Positions 26,401 through 33,884 of a stretch of DNA of 64,000 nucleotides are shown here, piece by piece. Under the pieces are notes generated by a model. The model had not been told where the DNA came from. It was given only the letters and a program-made list of their open reading frames with translations, and ran no database searches. Both the position numbers and the translations under genes were made by a program. Within the stretch, counting starts at the first letter, position 1, and every line of letters starts with the position of its first letter. The DNA comes from Bacteroidota bacterium (GTDB taxonomy: Bacteria; Bacteroidota; Bacteroidia; Chitinophagales; BACL12). The stretch is from the NCBI GenBank assembly GCA_016715425.1, contig JADKAC010000008.1, positions 231,001 through 295,000 of the forward strand, written 5' to 3'.

Positions 26401-27939
26401 TTCTGTGAAGGCGGATCAGTAATACTTTCATCAAGTGAAGAAGCAGGAAATGTTTGGAACACAGGAGCAACCACCCAATCAATTACAGTTACTGAAAGTG
26501 GAGATTACTCATGTGTAAACGGAGATAACACATCCAACACAATTACAGTAACAGTAAATGCAAATCCGGAAGCCACAATATCAGCCGATGGCGATACTCA
26601 ATTTTGTGAAGGTGGCAGCGTAATGCTAACTGCATCCGCAGGTGATTCTTACTTGTGGAGCACAGGCGAAACAAGTGCATCAATCGTTGCATCTTCCGAA
26701 GGTCTTTATAGTGTAACAGTAACACAAGACGGATGTAGTGCAACATCAGAAAATACAGATGTAACAATAAATGCAAATCCAACTCCTGAGATTTCTGCTG
26801 ATGGTCCGACTACATTCTGTGATGGTGGTAGTGTGAACCTAAGTGTAGATTCTTACTTCGATATTTCATGGAGTACAGGAGCAAATTCCGAATCCATTAA
26901 TGTAACTGAAAGCGGAAGTTATAGTGTTACAGTAACCGATGCAAAAGGATGTAGCGGAGAAGCAGAAGCAGTTGAAGTAACAGTAGAATCTTGCGGAACA
27001 GAAGTTACTATAATTGCAGAAGGAGAAACCACATTCTGTGCAGGTGGATCAGTAATACTTACATCAAGTGAAGCAACCGGAAATATCTGGAGCACAGGCG
27101 AAACAACACAATCAATTACAGCTACAGAAAGTGGAGATTATTCAGTATCAAATGGAGCATTCGTTTCCAATACAATTACAGTAACCGTAGTTGAAGAAGC
27201 AAGTGTAAGTGTATCACCAATAGGTCCGGATAAGATTTGTTATGAAGGCAGTGTATTATTATCTGCAACAGCTTCATCCGGAGATTTGCAATGGCAAAGA
27301 AATGGAATGGATATCAGTGGTGAAACTGGTTCTACACTTTCAGTAACAGAATCAGGACACTACACATGTACTGTTGACAATGGAGTTTGCGATGCGGCAA
27401 CTTCAAACTCAGTAAAGGTTACTTACTATAAAAATCTGCCAATAACACCCGCAGGAACTTCCTATATCTGTGATGGTTCTTCAGTTGTTCTTTCAGTAGA
27501 TTATTATGCTACAGTAACTTATCAATGGTATAGGAATGGCGTTGAAATAATCGGAGCAACCGCTAATATTTATGAAGCAACCACTACCGGAAAATACAGA
27601 GTTGTATCCACATTAGATGGCTGCGGAAGAGTATCCAATATTGTACAGGTAATAGTAGATTGTCGTTTTGCATCTGAGTCAGAAATTGAATCTCAATTAT
27701 GGCCAAATCCAACAAGTGAATCATTTAATATTTCTACTACAGCCGAAGAAAATGCGAAGCTGATAATTCAAATTTATGATATCAGCGGCAGCGAAGTATT
27801 TGCAATGACACATACACAATCATATTCAGGAGAGATATTAAATATCAATTTACCTGACCTTGCAAGTGGCATGTATTCAGTTGTGATACACTTTCCAAAC
27901 GGAACAATGAATCAACATCCTTTGGTAATCAATAAGTAA
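23401..27939 (+). CDS. Giant T9SS surface protein with five PPC-like and eleven Ig-like repeats
   Basis: A 1512-residue secreted protein. A signal peptide (1-23) is followed by five PPC-like units of about 120 residues (up to about 626; each has an NDxEPNN-type start, GYY, DWYEITT and DLAAGTYYLRV). Then come eleven Ig-like units of about 60-80 residues with the recurring core TTFCEGGSVxLTA and SYLWSTGxTxxSIxV, and a type A T9SS sorting domain from about 1430 (WPNPTSESF, GMYSVVIHFPNG). Such repeat stalks usually serve adhesion or matrix building at the cell surface. DNA inside shows recent tandem duplications. A strong terminator follows. Confidence 0.93.
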   Translation: MKQLLFKNFAVALVLLLTVNLYSATESEPNDTYETSNVADLGIANTGSAGYTINQDWWEITIPENGNLTINTTPLNSKYLWCYLYDNDGTTLLASTYSSASFNISRNDLQAGTYYIRINCFYSGDSTDYTFTPTFTAPSVDPDNEPNDYYPLANTLGLNDSTTGNVGYYYNLDRDSTDWYEVTTVEDGPLYIYLNPLNGSPTFIYLYDADGTTLLASGYSGTAFSINRQDLAAGTYHILIRMYYSNGYTPYTLKNTSFPVTYENDVESNDVAANAVSISENSTIEGHIGYYTDGARDLDDWYEITTTEDGILNFSLTGSLAQNTYMYIYDTDGTTSLVSDYSTVPFSISRNDLAAGTYYLRVRMYYSDGYNNYSITNTLTPPVEANDSEPNNVVGSAITIAANSTIEGHIGYYTDGARDLDDWYEITTTEDGNLNFSLTGSLAQNTYMYIYDTDGTTSLVSDYSTVPFSISRNDLAAGTYYLRVRMYYSSGYNTYSITNTLTPPAEANDPEPNNVVATASPLETNVTVEGHIGYYNSGIRDQYDYYAITLSSSGDLTLTVDAINNVYIYCRLYSADGVTFLGGSYALGGYTFTKSDLAAGNYIVLVNCYYSSSDYTPYTLTNTYCPDAITIIAEGETTLCEGESVILTTPDHHWSYLWNDGSTTETNAVTLAGDFSLTIDNGDGCVRTSNTLAVDVTPNPVAVLEADGPTTFCEGGSVTITANVPGSPDSYLWSNGETTSSITVSESGDYSVTIYKNDCSAISDPIAITVNPNPTATVNADGSTTLCEGEDVMLTANTASSYLWSNGETTQSITVSESGNYSVTITNENSCTNESDAVAVTVNPIPVATISAGGDTEFCEGGSVMLTASSGDSYLWSTGQTSASISATSEGSYSVTVTENGCSATSSNTDVTVNANPTPSISADGPTTFCEGGSVNLSVDSYFDIVWSTGENTESINVNEAGVYNVTVTNDNGCMGTSSDVTVTTEVCTELVIFADGPTTFCEGGSVILSSSEEAGNVWNTGATTQSITVTESGDYSCVNGDNTSNTITVTVNANPEATISADGDTQFCEGGSVMLTASAGDSYLWSTGETSASIVASSEGLYSVTVTQDGCSATSENTDVTINANPTPEISADGPTTFCDGGSVNLSVDSYFDISWSTGANSESINVTESGSYSVTVTDAKGCSGEAEAVEVTVESCGTEVTIIAEGETTFCAGGSVILTSSEATGNIWSTGETTQSITATESGDYSVSNGAFVSNTITVTVVEEASVSVSPIGPDKICYEGSVLLSATASSGDLQWQRNGMDISGETGSTLSVTESGHYTCTVDNGVCDAATSNSVKVTYYKNLPITPAGTSYICDGSSVVLSVDYYATVTYQWYRNGVEIIGATANIYEATTTGKYRVVSTLDGCGRVSNIVQVIVDCRFASESEIESQLWPNPTSESFNISTTAEENAKLIIQIYDISGSEVFAMTHTQSYSGEILNINLPDLASGMYSVVIHFPNGTMNQHPLVINK
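24249..24951 (+). repeat. Near-identical tandem repeat, period 366 bp
   Basis: Two in-frame copies (24249-24585 and 24615-24951) differ at roughly 15 positions by eye. The period is 366 bp, exactly 122 codons, matching PPC-like units three and four of the adhesin. Confidence 0.85.
25945..27204 (+). repeat. Tandem block duplication, period 630 bp (three Ig-like units)
   Basis: Blocks 25945-26574 and 26575-27204 abut exactly. Each encodes 210 residues in three Ig-like units, and the matching landmarks (ISAxGDTxFCEGG, ISADGPTTFC, then an xxGxTTFCxGGSVIL unit) recur at an offset of 630 bp. Confidence 0.8.
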
Positions 27940-27956
27940 GTGAAAACACTTAATAA

Positions 27957-27985
27957 AAAGAGCGGCTATGGCCGCTCTTTTTTTT
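27957..27985 (+). terminator. Rho-independent terminator of the giant adhesin gene
   Basis: A perfect 10-bp stem (AAAGAGCGGC / GCCGCTCTTT) with a 4-nt loop TATG is followed by a T-tract. It stands 17 nt after the adhesin stop codon and is the strongest hairpin in the window. Confidence 0.95.
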
Positions 27986-28143
27986 GCTTGATGTTTTTGC
28001 TTGTAGATGGAAATATTATTAGTTAATTGTCGTAAAAAATTTATGGAATAATAAAAACTTATAAAAGAAAATTGGATGCACCAGAATAATTCTAAAATAA
28101 AATAGAGAAATTATTTGAATTAAATTATTGCTATAAAATTATT

Positions 28144-29100
28144 TTACAATTGCTGATATAATAATTCCTCAGGCAATTGCTTGAAATAATCATACGTAAT
28201 TTTTAATCCTTCCGCTCTGGAAATTTTTGGCTCCCAATGCAGTATTTTTTTTGCAAGTGAAATATCCGGTCTGCGTTGTTTGGGATCATCTACCGGCAAT
28301 AATTCATTTACAATTTTCTGATTTGTTTTTGTAAGCGCAATTATTTCTTCTGCAAATTCTTTAATAGTTATTTCATCGGGATTACCAATATTTACAGGAC
28401 TAGAATAATCAGATAATAACAACCGATAAATCCCTTCCACCAAATCATCTACATAACAAAATGAACGTGTCTGACTGCCATCGCCAAATACTGTAATGTC
28501 TTCTCCACGAATTGCCTGCCCGATAAATGCAGGTAATGCACGACCATCATTCAATCGCATGCGAGGGCCATAAGTATTAAATATTCTTACAATGCGAGTT
28601 TCCAATCCATGAAAAGTATGATACGCCATTGTAATTGCTTCCTGAAAACGTTTTGCTTCATCATAAACACCACGTGGACCAACTGGATTTACATTACCCC
28701 AATACTCTTCATTCTGCGGATGTACCTGCGGATCTCCATACACTTCACTCGTTGATGCAATTAATATTCTGCTATTTTTTGATTTTGCTAATCCTAATAA
28801 ATTATGTGTACCCAACGAACCTACTTTCAAAGTTTGAATTGGCATTTTTAAATAATCAATTGGACTTGCAGGAGAAGCGAAATGTAAAATATAATCGAGA
28901 TTGCCAGGTACATACACAAACTTGGAAACATCGTGATGATAAAATTCAAAATGTTCCAGCTTAAATAAATGTTCAATATTGCGCAGCGAACCTGTAATCA
29001 AATTATCCATTCCTATTACATGGTATCCTTCTTTAATAAAACGATCGCATAAATGTGATCCGAGAAATCCTGCAGCACCCGTAATAAGAATTCGTTTCAT
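28144..29100 (-). CDS. uxs: UDP-glucuronate decarboxylase (UDP-xylose synthase)
   Basis: A 318-residue extended SDR enzyme that converts UDP-glucuronate to UDP-xylose. It has the NAD motif GAAGFLGSH (8-16), the UXS-type HFASPASPIDYLKMPIQTLK, TSEVYGDP and the catalytic Tyr146-x3-Lys150 in GVYDEAKR, followed by RIFNTYGPRM and DGSQTRSFCYVDDLV. Length and landmarks fit soluble UXS rather than a GalE-type epimerase. Its gene lies 28 nt downstream of ugd, which makes its substrate, so they form a two-step operon for surface or capsule sugars. Confidence 0.94.
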   Translation of the reverse strand: MKRILITGAAGFLGSHLCDRFIKEGYHVIGMDNLITGSLRNIEHLFKLEHFEFYHHDVSKFVYVPGNLDYILHFASPASPIDYLKMPIQTLKVGSLGTHNLLGLAKSKNSRILIASTSEVYGDPQVHPQNEEYWGNVNPVGPRGVYDEAKRFQEAITMAYHTFHGLETRIVRIFNTYGPRMRLNDGRALPAFIGQAIRGEDITVFGDGSQTRSFCYVDDLVEGIYRLLLSDYSSPVNIGNPDEITIKEFAEEIIALTKTNQKIVNELLPVDDPKQRRPDISLAKKILHWEPKISRAEGLKITYDYFKQLPEELLYQQL

Positions 29101-29128
29101 GTAAACTATATATGTCTATTCAATTAAA

Positions 29129-30439
29129 TTATTCAACTACTTTTCTACCGATACTTTCATAATAAAATCCCTGTGATTTTATTTCCTGTAAATCAAACAC
29201 ATTGCGTCCATCGAAAATAATATGTTGGCGCATCATGCTGCGCATCATATCAAAATCAGGAGAGCGGAATACATTCCATTCAGTAATAATTACCAATGCA
29301 TCTGCATCTTGCAGCACATCATATGCATTTTGTGCAAACTGAATTTTATCACCATAAATTTTGCGCACATTATCCATTGCTTCAGGATCAAATGCATGTA
29401 TTGTTGCACCGAGTTTTAATAATGCATCAATAATATAAATTGCAGGTGCTTCACGGATATCATCTGTATTCGGTTTAAATGCCAAACCCCATATTGCAAT
29501 ATTTTTTCCACTTAATTTATTACCGAATTTATTTTTAATTTTTTCTACAAGAATTGTACGTTGCTTGTCGTTCACTTCAATTACACTTTTCAACACATGA
29601 AAATCATAATCATTTTCATTTGCAATATGATTCAGTGCTTTCACATCCTTCGGAAAACAACTGCCGCCATAACCCACACCCGGAAATAAAAAACGTTTTC
29701 CAATTCTTGAATCACTGCCAATTCCTTTGCGCACCATGTCCACATCTGCACCTACTATTTCACACAAATTTGCAATCTCATTCATAAATGTAATCTTGGT
29801 TGCAAGAAAAGCATTTGCCGCATACTTGGTTAATTCTGCAGATCGTTCATCCATAAAAATTACGGGATTTCCCTGACGTACAAATGGAGCATACAAACGA
29901 TTTAAAACCTCTTTTGCTCTTTCGCTTTCTGTTCCAATAACTACACGTTCGGGTTTCATAAAATCTTCTACCGCCACACCTTCTCTTAAAAATTCAGGAT
30001 TGGAAACTACATCGAAATCTACAGTACAATTTTTTGCAATTACATCACGCACTTTTTCTGCTGTGCCCACCGGTACTGTACTTTTATCAATAATAATTTT
30101 ATACTCCTTAATTAATTTACCCAACTGTTCCGAAACTTGTAATACATATTGCAAATCCGCAGAGCCATCTTCATTTGGTGGAGTGGGCAATGCAAGAAAT
30201 ATTACTTCGCTATTGTCAACTGCAAATTGAAGATCAGTGGTAAAAGTTAAATTACCTTGTTCGATATTGCGTGAAAAAATTGTTTCTAATCCCGGTTCAT
30301 AAATTGGTATTTCACCATTTCGCATGCGCTCTACTTTCTTTGCATCTATATCTACACATATCACATGATTCCCTGTTTCAGCAAAACAAGTTCCTGTAAC
30401 AAGACCAACATAACCCGTTCCTACAACTGCTAATTTCAT
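29129..30439 (-). CDS. ugd: UDP-glucose 6-dehydrogenase
   Basis: A 436-residue enzyme that oxidises UDP-glucose to UDP-glucuronate using NAD. It shows the Rossmann motif VVGTGYVGLVTG (5-16), ALPTPPNEDGSAD, the STVPVGT segment and the catalytic Cys261 in GVGYGGSCFPKD, then GLAFKPNTDDIREAP in the C-terminal domain. All landmarks of a functional enzyme are present. It is the first gene of the ugd-uxs pair and has a -7 box (TAACTTTG) 28 nt upstream. Confidence 0.96.
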   Translation of the reverse strand: MKLAVVGTGYVGLVTGTCFAETGNHVICVDIDAKKVERMRNGEIPIYEPGLETIFSRNIEQGNLTFTTDLQFAVDNSEVIFLALPTPPNEDGSADLQYVLQVSEQLGKLIKEYKIIIDKSTVPVGTAEKVRDVIAKNCTVDFDVVSNPEFLREGVAVEDFMKPERVVIGTESERAKEVLNRLYAPFVRQGNPVIFMDERSAELTKYAANAFLATKITFMNEIANLCEIVGADVDMVRKGIGSDSRIGKRFLFPGVGYGGSCFPKDVKALNHIANENDYDFHVLKSVIEVNDKQRTILVEKIKNKFGNKLSGKNIAIWGLAFKPNTDDIREAPAIYIIDALLKLGATIHAFDPEAMDNVRKIYGDKIQFAQNAYDVLQDADALVIITEWNVFRSPDFDMMRSMMRQHIIFDGRNVFDLQEIKSQGFYYESIGRKVVE

Positions 30440-30467
30440 TTATATTTTTATTTTTTATAAGCAGGCG

Positions 30468-30475
30468 CAAAGTTA
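30468..30475 (-). promoter_or_regulatory. -7 promoter box of ugd (TAACTTTG on the minus strand)
   Basis: The plus strand reads CAAAGTTA, the reverse complement of TAACTTTG, 28 nt upstream of ugd. It stands only 3 bp from a plus-strand box, giving back-to-back promoters. Confidence 0.5.
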
Positions 30476-30478
30476 GTT

Positions 30479-30486
30479 TAATTTTG
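30479..30486 (+). promoter_or_regulatory. -7 promoter box (TAATTTTG) of the unknown gene
   Basis: TAATTTTG fits TAnnTTTG and ends 15 nt before the ATG at 30502. The TTG within it (30484) is in frame but is not the likely start. Confidence 0.5.
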
Positions 30487-30501
30487 ACGGAACATTTACC
30501 A

Positions 30502-31074
30502 ATGAGCGACGAACTAACTTCTCTATTCGAATTTTCAGAAAACCCTGCAAAGCCTTTCCTGCATGAGGTTTTAAAGCGTGATGCAGACTATGATAGTGCA
30601 TTGCAAGCATGGATATTTTCGGATAGATATGCAGATATAAAACAATTGCTTCATCAATATTTTGTATTGCATGACGACACCGGAATTAATCATACATTCG
30701 AACGTCGGCAAAACAATGCAAGCAATAATATTCGCATCACATTTACACCGGCTTATTTTGAAAAAAATGAATTGCAATTAATTGCAGATGCATGGAAACA
30801 TGAATTGTTGCAGCATAATTATAAAAAGTATGTTTCGGATGTGCGCCATTTTTTGCGCAATGATTATGTTGAAATAATTGAACGCCATTATCTGAAACCA
30901 AAAATAAATCTTGACAATATTATTCTGGAACAACAATTCGGAAATATCATTATTGAATTCCGGATGATAGATGAAAAATCATTTGATTTACAACTGCAAG
31001 TGCATTATTATTCCGGTAGAAATTATTCTGAAGCATTTCCATTTGATGATTTGCTGTCAATTCTTTTTAAATAA
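30502..31074 (+). CDS. Conserved-looking protein of unknown function
   Basis: A 190-residue protein, soluble by composition, with no signal peptide or membrane segment. I do not recognise a family. It opens MSDELTSLFEFSENPAKPF and has a His-rich middle helix (AWKHELLQHNYKK, VRHFLRNDYVEIIERHY) and a strand-rich end (IIIEFRMIDEKSFDLQLQV). The ATG at 30502 is preferred because an in-frame TTG (30484) lies in a promoter box. It is divergent from ugd and sits 40 nt before the CPBP protease gene, which may read from the same promoter. Confidence 0.7.
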   Translation: MSDELTSLFEFSENPAKPFLHEVLKRDADYDSALQAWIFSDRYADIKQLLHQYFVLHDDTGINHTFERRQNNASNNIRITFTPAYFEKNELQLIADAWKHELLQHNYKKYVSDVRHFLRNDYVEIIERHYLKPKINLDNIILEQQFGNIIIEFRMIDEKSFDLQLQVHYYSGRNYSEAFPFDDLLSILFK

Positions 31075-31114
31075 CAGAAAAAAAATCCTTTGAATTACCG
31101 TATGTAACTTTACA

Positions 31115-32110
31115 ATGATGCGTGGAGCTATTGCAAATTATCCATTAGGCGGAAAATTATTTATTCTGCTCGGCTTATATCTGTTAGGTGAATCTTTGTT
31201 CAGCTATCTTGCATTATATCTCACATCTTTTATTATTCCCGATGGCAATATACAAACGTTGGTTTTTGATATTGACAGTTACACATCTGCCGATCAATTT
31301 ACGATTGCACAAGTGCAATCACTAAAATTATTTCAACTGCTTTCTTCTGTTGGCAGATTTATAATTACTCCACTTATTTTTTTATATCTGCAAAATAAAT
31401 CAGTTGTTTTTTCTACAGGATTAGATAAAAAAATTAATTTCAGAAATATCGTTTTAATAATAGCTGTAATCTTATCCTCCACTGCTATTATTAGTTTTAT
31501 GCAAGAGTGGAATGCTTCTTTGCATTTGCCAAATACATTTGCTGAAATGGAGCAGATGATGAAAAATCTGGAAGAGCAGGCACAGTTGCAAACAGATGCA
31601 TTTTTAGGAACAACAACAATTGGTGGATTGCTGATTAATATTTTTATTATTGGTATTGTTGCGGCTGTTGGTGAAGAATTATTATTCCGGGGAATTTTGC
31701 AGCGTATCATTTATGATCATACAGGTAAATTGCATCTAGCTGTTTGGACTAGTGCATTTGTATTTAGTTTTATTCATTTGCAATTTTTTGGGTTTTTCCC
31801 ACGGCTGCTTTTAGGTGCTGTTATGGGATATGTATATGGTTGGAGTGGAAGTTTAAGAGCGCCGATATTTGCGCATTTTATAAATAATACGGGAGCGGTT
31901 ATTACTTATTATCTGATAAATACAAATGTATTATCCGAAAAATTTGAAGAGCCTTCCGGATGGTTGCAGGCATTGATAACACTTCCTCTATTTATAATTT
32001 TTATTTTACTTTATTATAGAAGTACAGGATATGGAAAAAGATTGGATAACAGTGTTCACTACCAGCGAACAACCGAGAGCATGGATAATGAGAACAGCTC
32101 TGGAAAGTGA
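31115..32110 (+). CDS. CPBP family intramembrane glutamic endopeptidase
   Basis: A 331-residue membrane protein with about eight hydrophobic segments. The protease motif EELLFRG (Glu187, Glu188 and Arg192) is complete, followed by FSFIHLQ, a long helix with the small-residue turn GAVMGYVYGW, and HFINN with the His and Asn of the family. CPBP (CAAX-like) proteases cut inside the membrane; substrates in Bacteroidota are unknown. The last 26 residues are hydrophilic and are encoded in DNA that also encodes the start of the DUF2007 gene (80-nt overlap), so this tail is probably not important to the fold. Confidence 0.88.
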   Translation: MMRGAIANYPLGGKLFILLGLYLLGESLFSYLALYLTSFIIPDGNIQTLVFDIDSYTSADQFTIAQVQSLKLFQLLSSVGRFIITPLIFLYLQNKSVVFSTGLDKKINFRNIVLIIAVILSSTAIISFMQEWNASLHLPNTFAEMEQMMKNLEEQAQLQTDAFLGTTTIGGLLINIFIIGIVAAVGEELLFRGILQRIIYDHTGKLHLAVWTSAFVFSFIHLQFFGFFPRLLLGAVMGYVYGWSGSLRAPIFAHFINNTGAVITYYLINTNVLSEKFEEPSGWLQALITLPLFIIFILLYYRSTGYGKRLDNSVHYQRTTESMDNENSSGK

Positions 32111-32252
32111 AGGAATTAAAGTAGTGATGCTTGATAAAACAAGTAGCCCTTATGTAAGTTTTGTTCCCGGAGAAATTGATTTAATGGTGCATACTTCTCA
32201 AGCGGAACTTGCTTTAGAAATAATTTTTAATAATGAAAATAACAACGAATAA
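32031..32252 (+). CDS. DUF2007 domain-containing protein (putative signal-transducing protein)
   Basis: A 73-residue soluble protein that matches the small DUF2007 family: it opens MEKDWITVFTTSEQPRAW, followed by IMRTALESEGIKVVMLDK and ends in an acidic helix with VPGEIDLMVHTSQAELALEII. The family is proposed to bind small signals, but its function is not known. It overlaps the CPBP gene by 80 nt in the +1 frame, so expression should depend on re-initiation from that transcript. cdsA follows 44 nt later. Confidence 0.82.
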   Translation: MEKDWITVFTTSEQPRAWIMRTALESEGIKVVMLDKTSSPYVSFVPGEIDLMVHTSQAELALEIIFNNENNNE

Positions 32253-32296
32253 CTGTATGTTCGAATACGTTATTTTTTAATCACAGTAAAATACAC

Positions 32297-33124
32297 ATGC
32301 AATTAACTAACCTGGGTCAAAGATTTTTTACAGCACTTTTCGGAGCAACCGCAATTATCAGTTGCATATTTATTAGTCCATATACATTTTCTGCATGTTT
32401 TTATTTACTTGCAATGCTGACGCAATACGAATATCTATTGATGATAAAGCCATTGAAACAAGAAAACCCACAAGCACAATTACATATTGCAGGAAATCTC
32501 ACCTTAGGAACCATTGTATATTTTCTTATCATGTTGATATCGTATGGAGTTATAGGCACAAAATATTTCAGTTTATTTTTTGTGTTATTTGCTTTCATTG
32601 TCATTTTAGAATTATATAAAAATCGTCCAAACCCGTTTCAATATATTGGTCTTAGAATTATAGGTTTGGTATATGTGGTAATTCCATTTGCCTTATTAAA
32701 TACTATTTCTATTTCCGCAGATAATTTTTATCCTGTAATCACTCTCGGTATATTATTTATTATCTGGACCAATGATGTCTTCGCTTATTTCACAGGAAGA
32801 GCTTTTGGAAAAAATAAATTATTTGAGCGCATTTCACCCAAGAAAACATGGGAGGGATTTGTAGGCGGGTTTGTAGCTTCCATTGCTTGTGCATATATCT
32901 TTTCTGAATACGAATCCTTACTCACTGTAAAAGAATGGATAATTACAGGTGCATTGGCAAGTATTGCCGGCACCTTTGGTGATTTATCTGAGAGTATGTT
33001 TAAAAGAAGTCTGCAAATTAAGGACAGCAGTGGAATATTACCCGGACATGGTGGCTTCCTAGACCGCTTCGATGCCCTATTAATAGCGGTTCCCTTTGTA
33101 TATGCATGGCTCAGCCTGATTTGA
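32297..33124 (+). CDS. cdsA: Phosphatidate cytidylyltransferase
   Basis: A 275-residue membrane enzyme that makes CDP-diacylglycerol from CTP and phosphatidate. It has about seven to eight hydrophobic segments and the CDS signature at the end: ESMFKRSLQIKDSSGILPGHGG then FLDRFDALL. The motif SPKKTWEGFVGG, with the conserved lysines, also matches. Together with psd just downstream it feeds phosphatidylethanolamine synthesis. PssA, the step between, is not in this window. Confidence 0.95.
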   Translation: MQLTNLGQRFFTALFGATAIISCIFISPYTFSACFYLLAMLTQYEYLLMIKPLKQENPQAQLHIAGNLTLGTIVYFLIMLISYGVIGTKYFSLFFVLFAFIVILELYKNRPNPFQYIGLRIIGLVYVVIPFALLNTISISADNFYPVITLGILFIIWTNDVFAYFTGRAFGKNKLFERISPKKTWEGFVGGFVASIACAYIFSEYESLLTVKEWIITGALASIAGTFGDLSESMFKRSLQIKDSSGILPGHGGFLDRFDALLIAVPFVYAWLSLI

Positions 33125-33148
33125 ACCGGAATGCCATGCGAATTGTAG

Positions 33149-33156
33149 TAACTTTG
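33149..33156 (+). promoter_or_regulatory. Bacteroidota -7 promoter box (TAACTTTG)
   Basis: TAACTTTG ends 22 nt before the psd start codon at 33179. It may give psd a separate start within the cdsA-psd operon. Confidence 0.45.
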
Positions 33157-33178
33157 CCAACTCGGCTTAAAATCAGAC

Positions 33179-33871
33179 ATGGTAAAACTTATTCATAAAG
33201 AAGGCAGAAAACTCATCGTAGTTTTTTTATTCTTGCTAGTAGCATTAAATGTTTTCTTTCATACTGCATTTCCAGATAATAAAACATTACATCTCATTTC
33301 TCTAATAGTTTCATTAATTGGAGTTTTATTTACGATGATGTTTTTTCGCAATCCGAAGCGAATTTTATTTCAGGAAGAAGGTGCAGTAATTGCGCCGGCA
33401 GATGGTAAAGTAGTGGTAATTGAAGAAACACATGAAGGGGAATACTTTGGTGATAAACGCTTACAGATTTCTATTTTTATGAGCGTTAAAAATGTACATA
33501 TTAATCGCACACCAATCAGTGGTCAGGTTAAATATTTTAAATATCATCCCGGTAAATATTTACTTGCATGGAACCCAAAATCATCAACCGATAATGAACG
33601 AACCACATTTGTAATAGAAGATGAAGATGATAATGTTGAAATATTAATGCGACAAATTGCAGGTACTGTTGCAAGACGCATTAAGTTTTATGTAGAAGAA
33701 GGAGATGATGTTAAACAAGGAGCTGAATTCGGATTTATTAAATTCGGTTCACGAGTAGATTTATTTTTACCTGTGGATGCACAATTAAATGTGAAAGTTG
33801 GCGATAAGGTAAAAGGCGGACAAACAATTATTGCAAGAATTCATAAACCAAAAAATCAATCCATTTTTTAA
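33179..33871 (+). CDS. psd: Phosphatidylserine decarboxylase family protein
   Basis: A 230-residue enzyme of the short PSD type. It has a hydrophobic N-terminal half (about residues 10-60), the landmark VVVIEETHEGEYFGDKRLQ, the MSVKNVHINR loop, YHPGKYLLAWNPKSS and the cleavage site GSRVDLFLP. Self-cleavage between Gly190 and Ser191 of this site should form the pyruvoyl group. It converts phosphatidylserine to phosphatidylethanolamine at the membrane. The serine is followed by Arg, as in other short-type enzymes, rather than the Thr/Ser of the classic LGST site. Confidence 0.92.
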   Translation: MVKLIHKEGRKLIVVFLFLLVALNVFFHTAFPDNKTLHLISLIVSLIGVLFTMMFFRNPKRILFQEEGAVIAPADGKVVVIEETHEGEYFGDKRLQISIFMSVKNVHINRTPISGQVKYFKYHPGKYLLAWNPKSSTDNERTTFVIEDEDDNVEILMRQIAGTVARRIKFYVEEGDDVKQGAEFGFIKFGSRVDLFLPVDAQLNVKVGDKVKGGQTIIARIHKPKNQSIF

Positions 33872-33884
33872 AAAAATAATTATT

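Noticed and set aside
24249..27204. Regularly spaced repeats that could look like a CRISPR array
   Set aside because: The repeats are long, in frame, vary gradually and encode protein domains; there are no short unique spacers.
32785..33180. A 131-codon minus-strand open frame over cdsA
   Set aside because: It is a shadow of the well-supported cdsA gene.
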